DNA from: Platynereis dumerilii
Taxonomy: Eukaryota > Annelida > Polychaeta > Phyllodocida > Nereididae
Reading direction: 5' to 3'
Assembly: GCA_026936325.1 (NCBI GenBank)
Contig: JAPTHN010000003.1
Coordinates: forward strand, 38,580,011-38,644,010
Length of the DNA: 64,000 bases
A model generated the notes under the pieces. That model was not told the origin of the DNA and made no database searches. It saw nothing but the letters and a program-made list of their open reading frames with translations. The position numbers were made by a program, and so were the translations under genes. Numbering within the stretch: the first letter of the stretch is position 1; the number at the start of each line of letters is the position of its first letter. Shown here in pieces: positions 57,801 through 62,650 of the stretch.

Positions 57801-60800
57801 AGCCAAGACCTGTCCTGCTGAAGCTTCTCTGAACTAATTTGCGCAATCTGCCATGGAACCTGATTTTGGCTCTCTATTATTTCCTTCACTCAATGTCAGA
57901 AGCTCCATTTGGCCTCTTGATTGCTTAACAGTCTGGCTCCAGACTAAGCTGGGTCATAATTATATCTAACTCAAAATTGTTACAGGAGACTGTTGGCTTA
58001 TGTAAGTGTCCGTTAGCCTTCATCAGGTTTGCTTGGACCTTGTTTTAGACTCTCAGCAGCTGCTTCCTTGGTTTCAGCTCCTACTATTCCTCCTGGAGCC
58101 TCTCGTCTGGTCACATTTGCTGGCTAAGGATGACACTTTGGCCTGCCCACAGTCTCTATACTGGTAGCTGTTACAAAACATAGCTATTCCTCAGACCATG
58201 TCAGTAGCCATACATTGTAATGTCAACCAGACAATCTTTCTGGACTCCATTCCACCATTGGTCTTGCTCAAAGCTTTCACCAATACTTTTTCTCTTTTGG
58301 GATTGACAGAGGGACTACTCCAAGTATCTTGCCTGCCTGCCTGAATAATGCCTTTCTCCACTTGCAAAATCATAGCTCTCTGGAAGTGGGTGCTCATCTC
58401 TTGCCCATTTTTCACAGGATCGGGTGTGTGCACATCATCCAAATGCATTGTCTTCTGCCTTGTTACTTTAAAAGCACATGGTTTTGTACAGAAGTTGTGG
58501 TTTCCTTCTTGCTTGTCCACCTGTAACTTCAGGCTTGTCTGGCCTCCCCCAGTTCAGGCTATCACTCTCCTCAAGCTTAATGCCTTGCTCCACTTGAGCT
58601 TGCTACCCTGCAAAATCATAGCTCTCTGGAAGTGGATGCTCTTCTCTTGCCCATTTTTCACAGGATTTGGTGCGGGCACAGAAGTTGTGGTTTCCTTCTT
58701 GCTTGTCCACCTGTAGCTTCAGGCTTGTCTGGCCTCCCCCAGTTGATGCTATCACTCTCCTCAAGCTTCTGAATCTTCTTCTTGGCCTGCCTGAATAATG
58801 CCTTTCTCCACTTGAGCTTGCTCCTTGCAAAATCATAGCTCTCTGGAAGTGGGTGCTCATCTCTTGCCCATTTTTTCATAGGATTTGGTGTGTGCACATC
58901 ATCCAAATGCAGGATCTTCTGCCTTGTTGCTTCAAAAGCAAATGATTTTTCACAGAAGTTGTGGTTTCCTCCTTGCTTGTCCACCTGTAGCTTCAGGCTT
59001 GTCTGGCCTCCCCAGTATACAGGCTGTCAAGGCATTTTGATGGTGGGAGACTGTTGAGTTAGGGACAACCCCGGTGCTGTCACAGGGGCATCTCAGAGAT
59101 ATTGACTCTTAATTTAGAAAATTCCTACTCTTTACTGGGTATATCTACAATGCTCTGTGAAAACCTCTTCCCTGGTGCCTGCCTTATATTTACTTGCAGT
59201 CATTAGCAGTACATCTGGATTGTGCCTTAACCGCCTTTGTCTAACCATCCTGTTATCTCCTGACTTGCACGCGTTGTCTCTGGGATTGCTTCCTGACCCA
59301 ATAGTCTGAGCAATGTCTGGTACAACCTCCTTCTCTTTGTGCTGTTTGTTTGTTGTTTGTTTGTGTTTTACGCCTCTGCAGCACCTTAGTGGGCTATATC
59401 GAGGCAGGCGATCGCCGTATGATGATGAGATGAGAAGACTGGCACATACCCTATTAATTCAGGGATGCCGAGGATCTTTCAGTTGCCCCAGCATAGAATA
59501 CTGGATACAACCCGCCTCCATTTAATGTTCCTTGGGCTCGGATTAAGTGCCTTCTCTTTGTGCTATTGGAATGGATGTTCTTTTTCCTTGGGTATGCTTA
59601 TGTTCCATTTTCAGTGCAACATTGAACTATAATAGGTCCTTTCTACGTTTCTATCTCCTTATCAGCCATACAGACATGCCAAGATAGGATTTATGTCCTT
59701 CATTAAAGCAAAAAGCCGACCAATGAGACCACCTGGCAGCTGTATGAGCTACTGTTCTACAGATGTATGAGGATCAGATGATTTTGTCAAGCAATGCAAC
59801 CCAACTTCATATTATGTCACCTCACACCCAAGTTATAGGAAGAAAATTATGCAAACAAGCTCACAAACTAACTAACTGTCCATTTTGGATCGTCAACATG
59901 CATTTATCATGCAATTCAACTATTCTGAACTGATCATTCATCAGGAGATACCTGTGTGGTTCTAATTTTTTGTATTAAATTTCGTCAAAATTTTAATTTA
60001 TGTATTCAAAATGTGACTTAAATTATAAAAAATCAATAATTTTTACCTAAAAATCATGCTCTGTAATTTATCAAACAATTTCGTCAATGCAAGTAAACTG
60101 AGAATATCAGCAACAAACTGTTCAGAATAGTGAAAATTAAGCAATTTTCGGACATGAAGTGCTTATGATAAACATCTTGATATCACCTTAATGTCAGTAC
60201 AAATTGGCTGAGACTATGCCATATGATTGCGAGGGCATCCTGCTACTAAAATGAAACAATTTTGGATTTTTTATAAAATATTTCTTGGTGATATACCAAA
60301 GTTACAGGAAGATTTCAGTTTTAATTATATTTTAATTTTGGCGTGCAACTTGAAATAAAAATACTCCGTTATTTGTAAACATTGAATGATGCAAATGGCT
60401 CTGATTGTGGCAGATATGTCTTCTGTATATTGCAAAGATGTCACATATCAAATTTCATGCAGTTTAGTGCAATATTGATGAAGTTACAACAGTTTTTATG
60501 GATATAAGTCTAACCGGAACCCAAAAAACGGAAATTTCCGAGGCTTCAACATATGTTTAAAAACAGGGTGATAGCATGGTGAAGGCTAAGAGATACAGAT
60601 TGCTATCACCCATTTTCTGAAACTAGAGAAATAGGAATTCCTCCCTTTGAATGAGCCTGACCAACCCTCTGGCTCATGGACTACTTCACCAGATAAGAAT
60701 ACACTTATAATAGGCCTGACAAGCGATTTTTCATTCGAGATTCTCACCTTCCAGTGCTTTGCACGGTATTTTTATAATCTGTTCTTTTTTCAGTGACATG

Positions 60801-61387
60801 GCAAATTGGCCCCGGAATTTGAAGATGAATCTTATGCCGCTAGATATAATCACTCCCCTACGGTATCTCTTCAAAAATGCACGGATTTTATGTTTTACAT
60901 TTACTTGTAACGACACTGAAGCATTTCTTAGTCTCTACAATGCCATGAGGTCCGGATTCGTAAGTTTATTACAAATACTGTCACTGGCCAAGAAGTACAT
61001 TTCAGTTTGAAAAACGAAAGCTATGTAACTAAGGACATAAAGCCCCAGTCTGTATTTTTGTTTTGTTTGGTATCATTCATCCATCTGTAATACAAGTTGA
61101 CTCGAGTGAATGGATTGGAGGGCACCAGATTATGTTCTGACTAGTCCGTTAAATAAACAAACTTTGATAATACTATCTTCATTTCTGTTCGTAATATTGA
61201 TGTTTCTTTGCAGGCTGGGTGTGTCTACATCCTTGCCACAGCGCCATGTGACATCAAAGCATGCTTGATGTTATACCGCAAAAGCGACCGAAAGTTCATG
61301 GGTCTCATTCCCGCTGACCAGCCTCAATTCATCAAGGACCTCAAGGCTATCGTCACTGAATGTGAGGTCAATGGACAACAGCAGCAG
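36645..61387 (+). CDS. THAP-ACID protein: THAP zinc finger fused to a MED25-type activator-interaction domain (6 exons, both ends open)
   Basis: Exons 36645-36845, 38325-38559, 38750-38840, 41105-41213, 60794-60959 and 61214-61387 join with matching phases at every border. The product starts in the second half of a THAP domain (KICSCHF, LPTIFPW), runs through a lysine-rich then acidic linker, and enters a domain matching the ACID/PTOV domain of Mediator subunit 25: SVHWNGTLEW (human-type VWSGVLEW), WPRNLKMNLMP, RYLFKNARILCFTF, GCVYILATAPCDIKACLMLY and KFMGLIPADQPQFIKDL. MED25's ACID domain binds acidic activators such as VP16 and ETV factors. The N-terminal THAP half may lie at 24264-24405. 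The last exon ends in glutamines at a donor, so the gene continues. The 19.6-kb intron before the ACID core holds an LTR element and several transposons. Confidence 0.75.
36846..38324 (+). other. Intron
   Basis: AT-rich intron. At 36930-37010 words such as gtccgcattttattatgcg match the ends of the 30430-34795 TIR element. Nothing else recognised. Confidence 0.5.
38325..38559 (+). CDS. Exon: lysine-rich and acidic linker
   Basis: Acceptor tctttcacag, donor gttagt. The leading C completes the AG of the previous exon. Encodes PPQKRPKTSQQDQANCSKC, a helical WKLVQSLQKTCKELQRNIDL with coiled-coil character, then a serine/glutamate-rich tail (ETGEDSSEEQDVFLQLECD). Such coiled coils often follow THAP domains. 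Exit phase 0. Confidence 0.75.
38750..38840 (+). CDS. Exon: linker into the ACID domain
   Basis: Acceptor ttccattcag after a T run, donor gtgagt. 91 bp, phase 0 in, 1 out. Encodes PNTTAAYGPGLATSPVELGG and SAPKSVHWNG; the last words align with the start of the MED25 ACID domain. Confidence 0.78.
39429..40779. mobile_element. Tc1/mariner-type element, no recognisable transposase
   Basis: Ends CACTGTGTCTCAAAAGTTCG and inverse, continuing ttcacctca, flanked by TA (39427-39428, 40780-40781). The 1351-bp length is that of an autonomous mariner/Tc1, but I cannot read a transposase in any frame; the 110-codon frame at 40067-40399 shows no DDE motif. Decayed or non-autonomous. Located in an intron of the THAP-ACID gene. 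Confidence 0.85.
41105..41213 (+). CDS. Exon: first strand region of the ACID domain
   Basis: Acceptor cctgatccag, donor gtaagt. 109 bp, phase 1 in, 2 out. Encodes TLEWKVTSHSQGGEQQPTMQ and SLSCGVSQEGPLDAQ. WNGTLEW plus the later sLsC match MED25's WSGVLEW...sLpC. The exit AT joins T at 60794 to give isoleucine. Confidence 0.85.
41560..41716. mobile_element. hAT-type MITE, family A copy 2
   Basis: 157 bp, inverse orientation relative to the copy at 10505-10680, with the same gtaggagg ends and internal gcagtttcgggcag. Flanked by perfect atctaaaa duplications (41552-41559, 41717-41724). Confidence 0.9.
42030..42298 (+). repeat. tRNA-derived SINE, split by the LTR element
   Basis: A-box tggtacagtgggtagc and B-box ggttcgatccc at 42087-42097 mark the tRNA-like head. 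The body (agatccctcacatggga, ccatctcatcaatcaaccct, gggctgcactta) is shared with 11250-11398. The tail continues beyond the LTR element at about 55614-55660 (atatctatctatta), so the SINE was present first. Confidence 0.85.
42299..42500 (-). repeat. 3' LTR of the Ty3/gypsy element
   Basis: 202 bp, nearly identical to 55411-55613; contains an internal repeat of gtgctttctgtg. Short LTRs of this size are within the range of the family. Confidence 0.95.
42501..42509 (-). other. Polypurine tract
   Basis: The minus strand reads ggggaagag directly before the 3' LTR, the expected site for second-strand priming. Confidence 0.75.
42750..44204 (-). CDS. TatD-type metal-dependent nuclease ORF of the LTR element
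   Basis: 484-codon frame between pol and the 3' LTR. The C-terminal 280 residues match the TatD DNase family: VDAHLHLDR (about 211-219), GEIGLDY (306-312), VVHCRGAG (342-349), LHCFLGDW (370-377) and LIESDAPYL (422-430), which supply the family's metal-binding H, H, E, H, H and D. The N-terminal half has a tryptophan/cysteine-rich segment near residues 45-77 and a helical region without a known match. TatD enzymes are 3'-5' exonucleases or deoxyribonucleases; TATDN2 is the closest-looking animal branch in my judgement. Such an ORF is not a standard part of Ty3/gypsy elements and occupies the place where some carry env. Confidence 0.88.
   Translation of the reverse strand: MWGISRFRGPRSLYVRYAFTNWGFLLSCLSPAGHGWTRRHVEADHLPWWITPDRACWRCRRWESSLSNLKSRHASSCPPAAMTEGNATTWAHLCNGLLQLIRKDFSCRSNAELLHLVVRNNYYPQDRSPFHLSLEQRVLFRLWEQRNGTAVTPLEELTVQPPSVVACLLHPKVLACIIPHLSNEAAAAVASFDQRPPEEAPRRVPLAPYTVDAHLHLDRLGLDFQHQLGSVEDCRIRYHALIANFVFPGRWAIWDQLRDQQPDTGPRLRATFGIHPATCGHQPGVLLQWEAELRERLSSPGCVALGEIGLDYVRCLATKQREEQREALHAMLRLRPEGLPIVVHCRGAGAPADCLTILRQHAERHTIIQLHCFLGDWADVRRWQEAFPNCLFSFSHLSLSLVGSEAEEHALAVRGLCLDRVLIESDAPYLERSARVMRMAAGPASPRRDLYQVAEWIGQQKGLCPSAVLEAAGHNALQAFGIRN
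44006..44884 (-). CDS. Acidic accessory ORF of the LTR element
   Basis: 292-codon frame just after pol, overlapping the TatD ORF by about 200 bp. The middle is strongly acidic (EEVEEEEDTLVISDGEGG), followed by a basic helix (RQQKKNRRRRERQKERK) and a C-terminal FYCPVCRRR with a zinc-finger-like C..C. An acidic-then-basic layout suggests nucleic-acid or chromatin contact, but no family is assigned. Confidence 0.65.
   Translation of the reverse strand: MTFSFFQMDTFRLVRRQDLRILEEKRIEPSGWVVIRRRYYDGPDFVEFKDMRWATAEDVENARLPPNLFDDGVAPRRFRDFEEVEEEEDTLVISDGEGGDDPLIREDPLIISDGEEEEETEASPFDENDLRLDLDLEAEPHEAFVLEVDAPSGFESDEDQVPEDPSFAPAEEDPMPAAVAGLSRQQKKNRRRRERQKERKALEREQEAAVEDHDPEDEEQEFITLDECGVFPDSEDPVPSTSGMPSPTGGFYCPVCRRRVTVGRDAMWRLTISLGGSRRTEPVGAAGGGNLH
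44940..48962 (-). CDS. pol: Pol polyprotein of the LTR element
   Basis: 1340 codons, open throughout. Aspartic protease near residues 20-100 (VIDTGSQ), RT about 340-530 (YLDDIIV), RNase H about 630-750 (LDVDASDVSIGAE, RTDHNSLIW), integrase with an H/C zinc region (HANVCSGHPG, CDLCSRNKK) and DDE core (HVDILGPL, FSDQGRNF, NGQVERMNRE) about 890-1130, then a GPY/F-type end (IYTGPYLIVKK). The order PR-RT-RH-IN assigns it to Ty3/gypsy. No chromodomain recognised. Confidence 0.95.
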   Translation of the reverse strand: MRPSQQSLALTMTIPITVNNIRTSAVIDTGSQVTLGSKELCEAAGIKPVEGHQISIRGVGDEMGMTASLALNVPLAIGNAIYYWSIIIGSIREDFILGLDFLHEVGASLDFSNGFLQIGDAIVVAKFTSDLLGNQSNVSPVRATHRLAVPALCCQTIECAVDEVFDQGADIVISPLPGKSSIFFPACVTCCEPHVNITVVNTSDTTAHIPAGMLIATARQAEEIIPMDEVNTAPAEIADLGAVHGAVPDCDNTPEDEATKDAQDKDELPPHLVPLYQRSIANLEGKECEALRWLLSAYGDVFARHDFDLGEFSTIMHRIDTRDAPPVRHGLRRTPLGFQGEEEAHLKLMVENGVIQPSASEWAAAPVIVKKKNGQYRYCIDYRSLNKATRRDIYPLPLIEECLDALADNLYFSTLDMASGYWQVLIDPRDRHKTAFITKYGLYEHVRLAMGLGNSPATYQRIMTYVLQNMLWKNVLVYLDDIIVLGRTFEEHYRTLESVFQRFREHNLKFKPKKCELFRTEVDFLGRRMGRNGISIPEAKVTSVLQWPIPVTKTELESFLGFINYHRDFISTLAEKADPLYQLVKHTRPNDKLAWDHEHQLAFDDLIRCVISAPVLAYPNATGLFILDVDASDVSIGAELSQVQDDSKRVIAYASQSLSSVQRRYCTTRKELLALVTFMNHFRFYLLGWHFLVRTDHNSLIWLMRFKNIEGQLARWLEAISQFDFQIEHRPGRQHSNADGLSRIPQEECPYYEVGTSVESLPCGGCQYCTRMQTQWERFDEFVDDVLPLSVRQLTTDDTEGSDEMQRALTEEQDWRTQQREDPELNLILRWLEEEEDPEPGVLFLQSATVKQLWRLRAQLEIIEDILFYKWVGHSGVTTRSLLVVPLRRRHRIITLAHANVCSGHPGPEKTTQIIRRHFFWIGMNTDVKIYVQTCDLCSRNKKTNRTPMRKFHAGEPMQRVHVDILGPLTESARHNKYILVMVDQFTKWVELKALPDQTAETVARTFIEEFVCRMGCADHVFSDQGRNFDSRLFQEVCSLLQMAKARTTPYRPSSNGQVERMNREILNKLRVHIDGHQAVWDQYLPFVGMAIRATVNRSTGFTPNMLMLGREVTLPMDLLADLPKNKELPESEAEYVSQLRLTFQEIHNCARERLGAALHSRKKSYDRKVKTDTYGMGDLVYLLNSAGKVGQSKKLQPIYTGPYLIVKKISEILFATVNSRGRQQVVHHDRLRRCSDQNVPLWARRERARLQDNPPDVQEEATDWSLPRLFQEDQPAPEFEDLSDQSSEPILPELSKSATTAGPATPELPPSRQSSRRRRQHAWLRDYITNRGMAGAPTH
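49013..50521 (-). CDS. gag: Gag of the LTR element
   Basis: 502 codons. The first third is proline/glutamine-rich with many QQP repeats; a capsid-like region follows (about 240-400: MPQFDGTMGDWDNFIFQFNN, LKDKAINFVRTLP, LQDRFAG); a CCHC zinc knuckle (CFNCDEAGHFRAEC) lies near the C-terminus. Pol begins about 50 bp further on, as in many elements of the family that express pol by recoding. Confidence 0.92.
   Translation of the reverse strand: MVTPTGRPSGDRHQGYYQASNQQPCGSCAPQEQNQPPLVQPASFIQPAASTPSYIHPGAQQYHQQPLQQPYQQQPPQQPYQQQHQQPHQQPLQQPYQQQPLQQPYQSWYQQQHQQPVQQPCQQPLQQPQQQQYPLHNPLPYQHQDPSHRRGQHPQPTGMVPEAPLPNLPRTPFQQKDSGRMNYTASLPPVWPGPQMGVPEPDSSSSDSDDNLGAATVPVNYSIVSRPGHQQGRPEKLRLPAPKMPQFDGTMGDWDNFIFQFNNMCDYYQLGKKAKLQYLKGSLKDKAINFVRTLPPDSCRRYGTLIRRLQDRFAGLERADVLRRDLQDLRQRVDEATDEFADRVQTQVNLAYRGFPLDIVNTTATEIFMRGVRDRTAAYETAKIQPINIQQALWSVKNHVSLLKAIMGKSSLPSTRQVSFMEDPVFTRQASTISHRPVTPPQTPTRSMAIQTDRSPYQYKSPPRSPTRRNRPMHDRCFNCDEAGHFRAECPKQDTPKANGQQ
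50660..51108. mobile_element. hAT-type MITE inside the LTR element
   Basis: 449 bp with ends TAGGGATGCACGGATA and TAGTGATGCACGGATA (inverse) and many atccggtatccgg words near the ends. Flanked by a perfect 8-bp duplication gttgcagg (50652-50659, 51109-51116). It lies between the first ORF and gag of the retrotransposon and so inserted after it or in its recent source copy. A faint relative is near 36440-36510. Confidence 0.93.
51018..53324 (-). CDS. First ORF of the LTR element, with helix-hairpin-helix motif
   Basis: 768-codon frame upstream of gag. Near the N-terminus, VNLYTADEKELKTLYNVGPA followed by AAAKIIILREQEPLT matches the ComEA-type helix-hairpin-helix fold (N.a...eL..l.giG...A..Ii..R), a DNA-binding motif. 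The rest is hydrophilic, rich in Q, P, S and T, with no domain recognised. Its last part lies within the inserted MITE. An ORF of this type ahead of gag is not usual for the family. Confidence 0.7.
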   Translation of the reverse strand: MNRVPTSTMEAVNLYTADEKELKTLYNVGPAAAAKIIILREQEPLTFQLLAANSKIPVEQWQSWHQQGHTSMVKPGAPEDKGTPEKKTDRQPENDGTRKIPDSWEEALQEAQADSSAAAKEHADDTISSLTDHSSSVQPKNHLLTDVSSQQGLPPFQQGQPPLNGIHLRQGQAPLDEAPSQDTQTPSAAHHQMPTWFADWRLDMMTMANRQERQLHEHNIRISNQEELLRHYNNEFDDWRRHRNEEWDNFQRQLDATLREGLRDRATRRRSYNSRLSGRSTPSGQLPTDSDSPATGSPSSAKDTIRRSYKRLINREMGSRIARKDDQGTSGTSTGQIPNLDGPDNTPFRPISTSETRDGIPKTTVTDQSCEVVVSTVPTATSRQPSQLVTENAAKDILRNNQPKPTKESSLPPETTTARRTPEDFWRITDHIPYNRVYRSSDGIGAPYDSMHSAPPQQRDKIGQTGIREEVGKHSQAAHGVPLTSSATRQENDRGQMGIREEVGKYSQSASRDPLTSDCLPKPTEYEEDAQMSPGEASLSWDEMPDLLSPHGTVLTALPVLRPGTTSMLRETQPMEKTEVTPTVKKQTPIRATTTRSKPWIWQEHYVEHPAESNMNEAGNALMQESRLPATTNQHVPKPGTRIVPPAGMSRKTIQLHHSSDRSQGRQTLTNATLRTARQLCSTDANRTRPGYQQPEYPPSGVRPQRRLVECSDDRREDTAARDFEGTENQIKYERRPATSDARIVEIARYRIPDYPATPTAGYRIVTG
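53325..55397 (-). other. Long 5' leader of the LTR element
   Basis: About 2 kb of AT-rich sequence between the primer-binding site and the first ORF, without a supported coding frame. It contains a 112-bp tandem duplication at about 54047-54271 and the repeated word taactcaattgatataataa near 54000-54050. Confidence 0.7.
54047..54271. repeat. 112-bp tandem duplication in the leader
   Basis: ttgccttaac.tatatcacag occurs at 54061 and again at 54173, and ccacagaattccacaaagcg follows at the same spacing. The copies are about 93% identical by eye. Confidence 0.85.
55398..55408 (-). other. Primer-binding site for tRNA-Leu
   Basis: The minus strand reads tggtgtcagaa two bases inside the 5' LTR, complementary to the 3' end (ttctgacacca) typical of animal tRNA-Leu species. 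Only the first 11 bases match well. Confidence 0.65.
55411..55613 (-). repeat. 5' LTR of the Ty3/gypsy element
   Basis: 203 bp, the near-identical partner of 42299-42500; it would contain the promoter, though no clear TATA box is seen. Confidence 0.95.
58348..59016. repeat. Three tandem units of about 220 bp
   Basis: Units start with tgcctt.ctccacttg near 58348, 58580 and 58798, and share caaaatcatagctctctgga, ctcttgcccatttttcacag and tgcttgtccacctgta. On the minus strand the last unit reads KLKWRKALFRQAKKKIQKLE, possibly the trace of a coding sequence. Inside the long-TIR element. Confidence 0.75.
59344..59549 (-). repeat. SINE with 15-bp target duplication
   Basis: Insertion flanked by ccttctctttgtgct at 59329-59343 and 59550-59564, a perfect 15-bp duplication as made by LINE-type retrotransposition. 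The minus-strand 3' end is a caaacaaac-type tail. No clear A/B boxes, so head type unknown. It interrupts the long-TIR element. Confidence 0.85.
60794..60959 (+). CDS. Exon: core of the ACID domain, first part
   Basis: Acceptor ttctttttttcag, donor gtaagt. 166 bp, phase 2 in and 0 out. Encodes DMANWPRNLKMNLMPLDII, TPLRYLFKNARILCFTFTC and EAFLSLYNAMRSGF, matching MED25's WP.kL.MqLiPq.ll..l..lfrNsr.v.F.F.......l..LyriM..GF. Confidence 0.93.
61214..61387 (+). CDS. Exon: core of the ACID domain, second part
   Basis: Acceptor gtttctttgcag, donor gtaaga. 174 bp, phase 0 to 0. Encodes AGCVYILATAPCDIKACLML, RKFMGLIPADQPQFIKDLKA and EVNGQQQQ. AGCVhf..TAPC........LlY.....iFMGLIP.dQ..Fv is a hallmark of MED25/PTOV1. 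It leads into the glutamine-rich tail expected after this domain. Confidence 0.95.
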
Positions 61388-62487
61388 GTAAGACAAGATT
61401 GCCAAAACTTCATTAATCATCGTTGAAATGATAACCACAAGCTGCAGACTTTTCTTAAGACGCGTTCAGCTGACTTATTTTAAAATAACAAAACAAGATG
61501 AAAAGGTAACTGAGAGACAACAATCATGTTTTGCTTGGTTTTATCACTTTTTATGCAAGTAGCAAAGAATTATATTTTATCAAATTAAAGTTTAAATGGA
61601 GGTGTGTCAATGCACGCATCCGTTTTAACCACTAAATACAAATTAGGAGACAAATCAGAAATAACTATTTGCATTTAATTTCTAGCAAAACCCATAGGTG
61701 CATTTAAGGTGCAATGTTGTTGTTAGGGTGATTAGAAGAGTTGCTGGAGGAATAGTGGAAGGAGGGGGTCTAGCTTGGAAAGAAAGTTATTGCTGATGTA
61801 ATATGAATGAAGCCAACATATTCTGCCAAGTGAGGCATGAAAAGACCTTGACATTTTTTGGCATCATTAACTTTTAGCTAGAGTGCCATAATAATTTCAT
61901 TAAGGCAAGCTGGCCGCAAGCAACAATTTTGACGTTTATGTGTATCCCATAGGCTAGTAGGGGAGACCGGGGTTAGTTGAATCGCCAATTTTTTGCCGCG
62001 TTCTACTGAGCTTATGGTAGTAGATACAGGTACAATATTTTAGTAAGTGCTGGCCACTACTCGTCGATCTGTTGTCAGCATTAATTGTCAGCATTAATTG
62101 CAAACATTGACTTCCATCATTTATTGCCACATTAAAATTAAGTCAGTATTCAGTGCCTTCATTTATTGTCAGCATTGATTGCCAAGATTGACTGCCATCA
62201 TTGATTTCCGCATTCATTGTCAGCATTAACAGTCAGGGAAATTACCGTCATATGAGGACAATTGCAATTCCAGCCAAGTCCTGGCCCTGACAGGATGATT
62301 GAGTGTATGGGGTTGATCAGTTGGGTCTCAGAAGAAAGTCTGATCTCTTTGCAGCCATCCTCACCACACAGCAGCATGTCAGTTGCGGGACTTAATTCGT
62401 TCCAATTATGCGAAATACTGCAAAGTCCTCAGCAGCTGATGACAATTTCCTAATTTCTCTGGAGCCTTCGGGTTCTTTTCCTCATTA
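61388..62487 (+). other. Intron or downstream region; degenerate ttgtcagcatt repeats
   Basis: No further exon of the THAP-ACID gene was recognised. From about 62085 to 62235 a loose 15-20-bp repeat (tgtcagcattaattg and variants) is present. Confidence 0.5.
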
Positions 62488-62495
62488 TGTAATGG

Positions 62496-62642
62496 CAGTG
62501 GCGTATTTAGGGGGGGGCCATGGTGCCATGGCCCCCCCCTCAGGCCAAAAATTAACATGGAAGAGATAGGAAACGCTGCGGAGCGCCCCGTATTCACCCC
62601 ATGTAATGGCCCCCCCTAAGGCCATTTCTAGATACGCCCCTG
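62496..62642. mobile_element. hAT-type MITE, family C
   Basis: 147 bp with ends CAGTGGCGTATTTAG and CAGGGGCGTATCTAG (inverse), interior ggggggcca/tggcccccc palindrome. Perfect 8-bp duplication tgtaatgg (62488-62495, 62643-62650). Confidence 0.92.
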
Positions 62643-62650
62643 TGTAATGG

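Larger units (their letters stand above)
55833..60750. mobile_element. 4.9-kb DNA element with about 700-bp terminal inverted repeats
   Basis: The left arm (about 55833-56560) is the reverse complement of the right arm (about 60090-60750), with ends AGGTGAGAATCTC. Shared inner words include cagatatgtcttctgtatat and aaacagggtgatagcatggt. The arms differ at a few percent and the left carries extra bases. The interior has only short minus-strand frames, none recognised. No target duplication found, so the superfamily is unassigned. The right end is 44 bp from the exon at 60794. Confidence 0.7.
41214..60793 (+). other. 19.6-kb intron of the THAP-ACID gene
   Basis: Donor gtaagt at 41214 and acceptor ttttttcag before 60794. 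It contains, in order, a hAT MITE, a tRNA-SINE split by a Ty3/gypsy element, and a long-TIR element with an internal SINE. No host exon is recognised inside. Confidence 0.75.

Noticed and set aside
57692-58520. Minus-strand frames inside the long-TIR element as a possible transposase
   Set aside because: Frames are short, partly tandemly repeated and lack any catalytic motif that I can name.
55833-60750. Polinton/Maverick because of the long inverted repeats
   Set aside because: Too short, no integrase, polymerase or capsid frame, and the ends do not fit that family.
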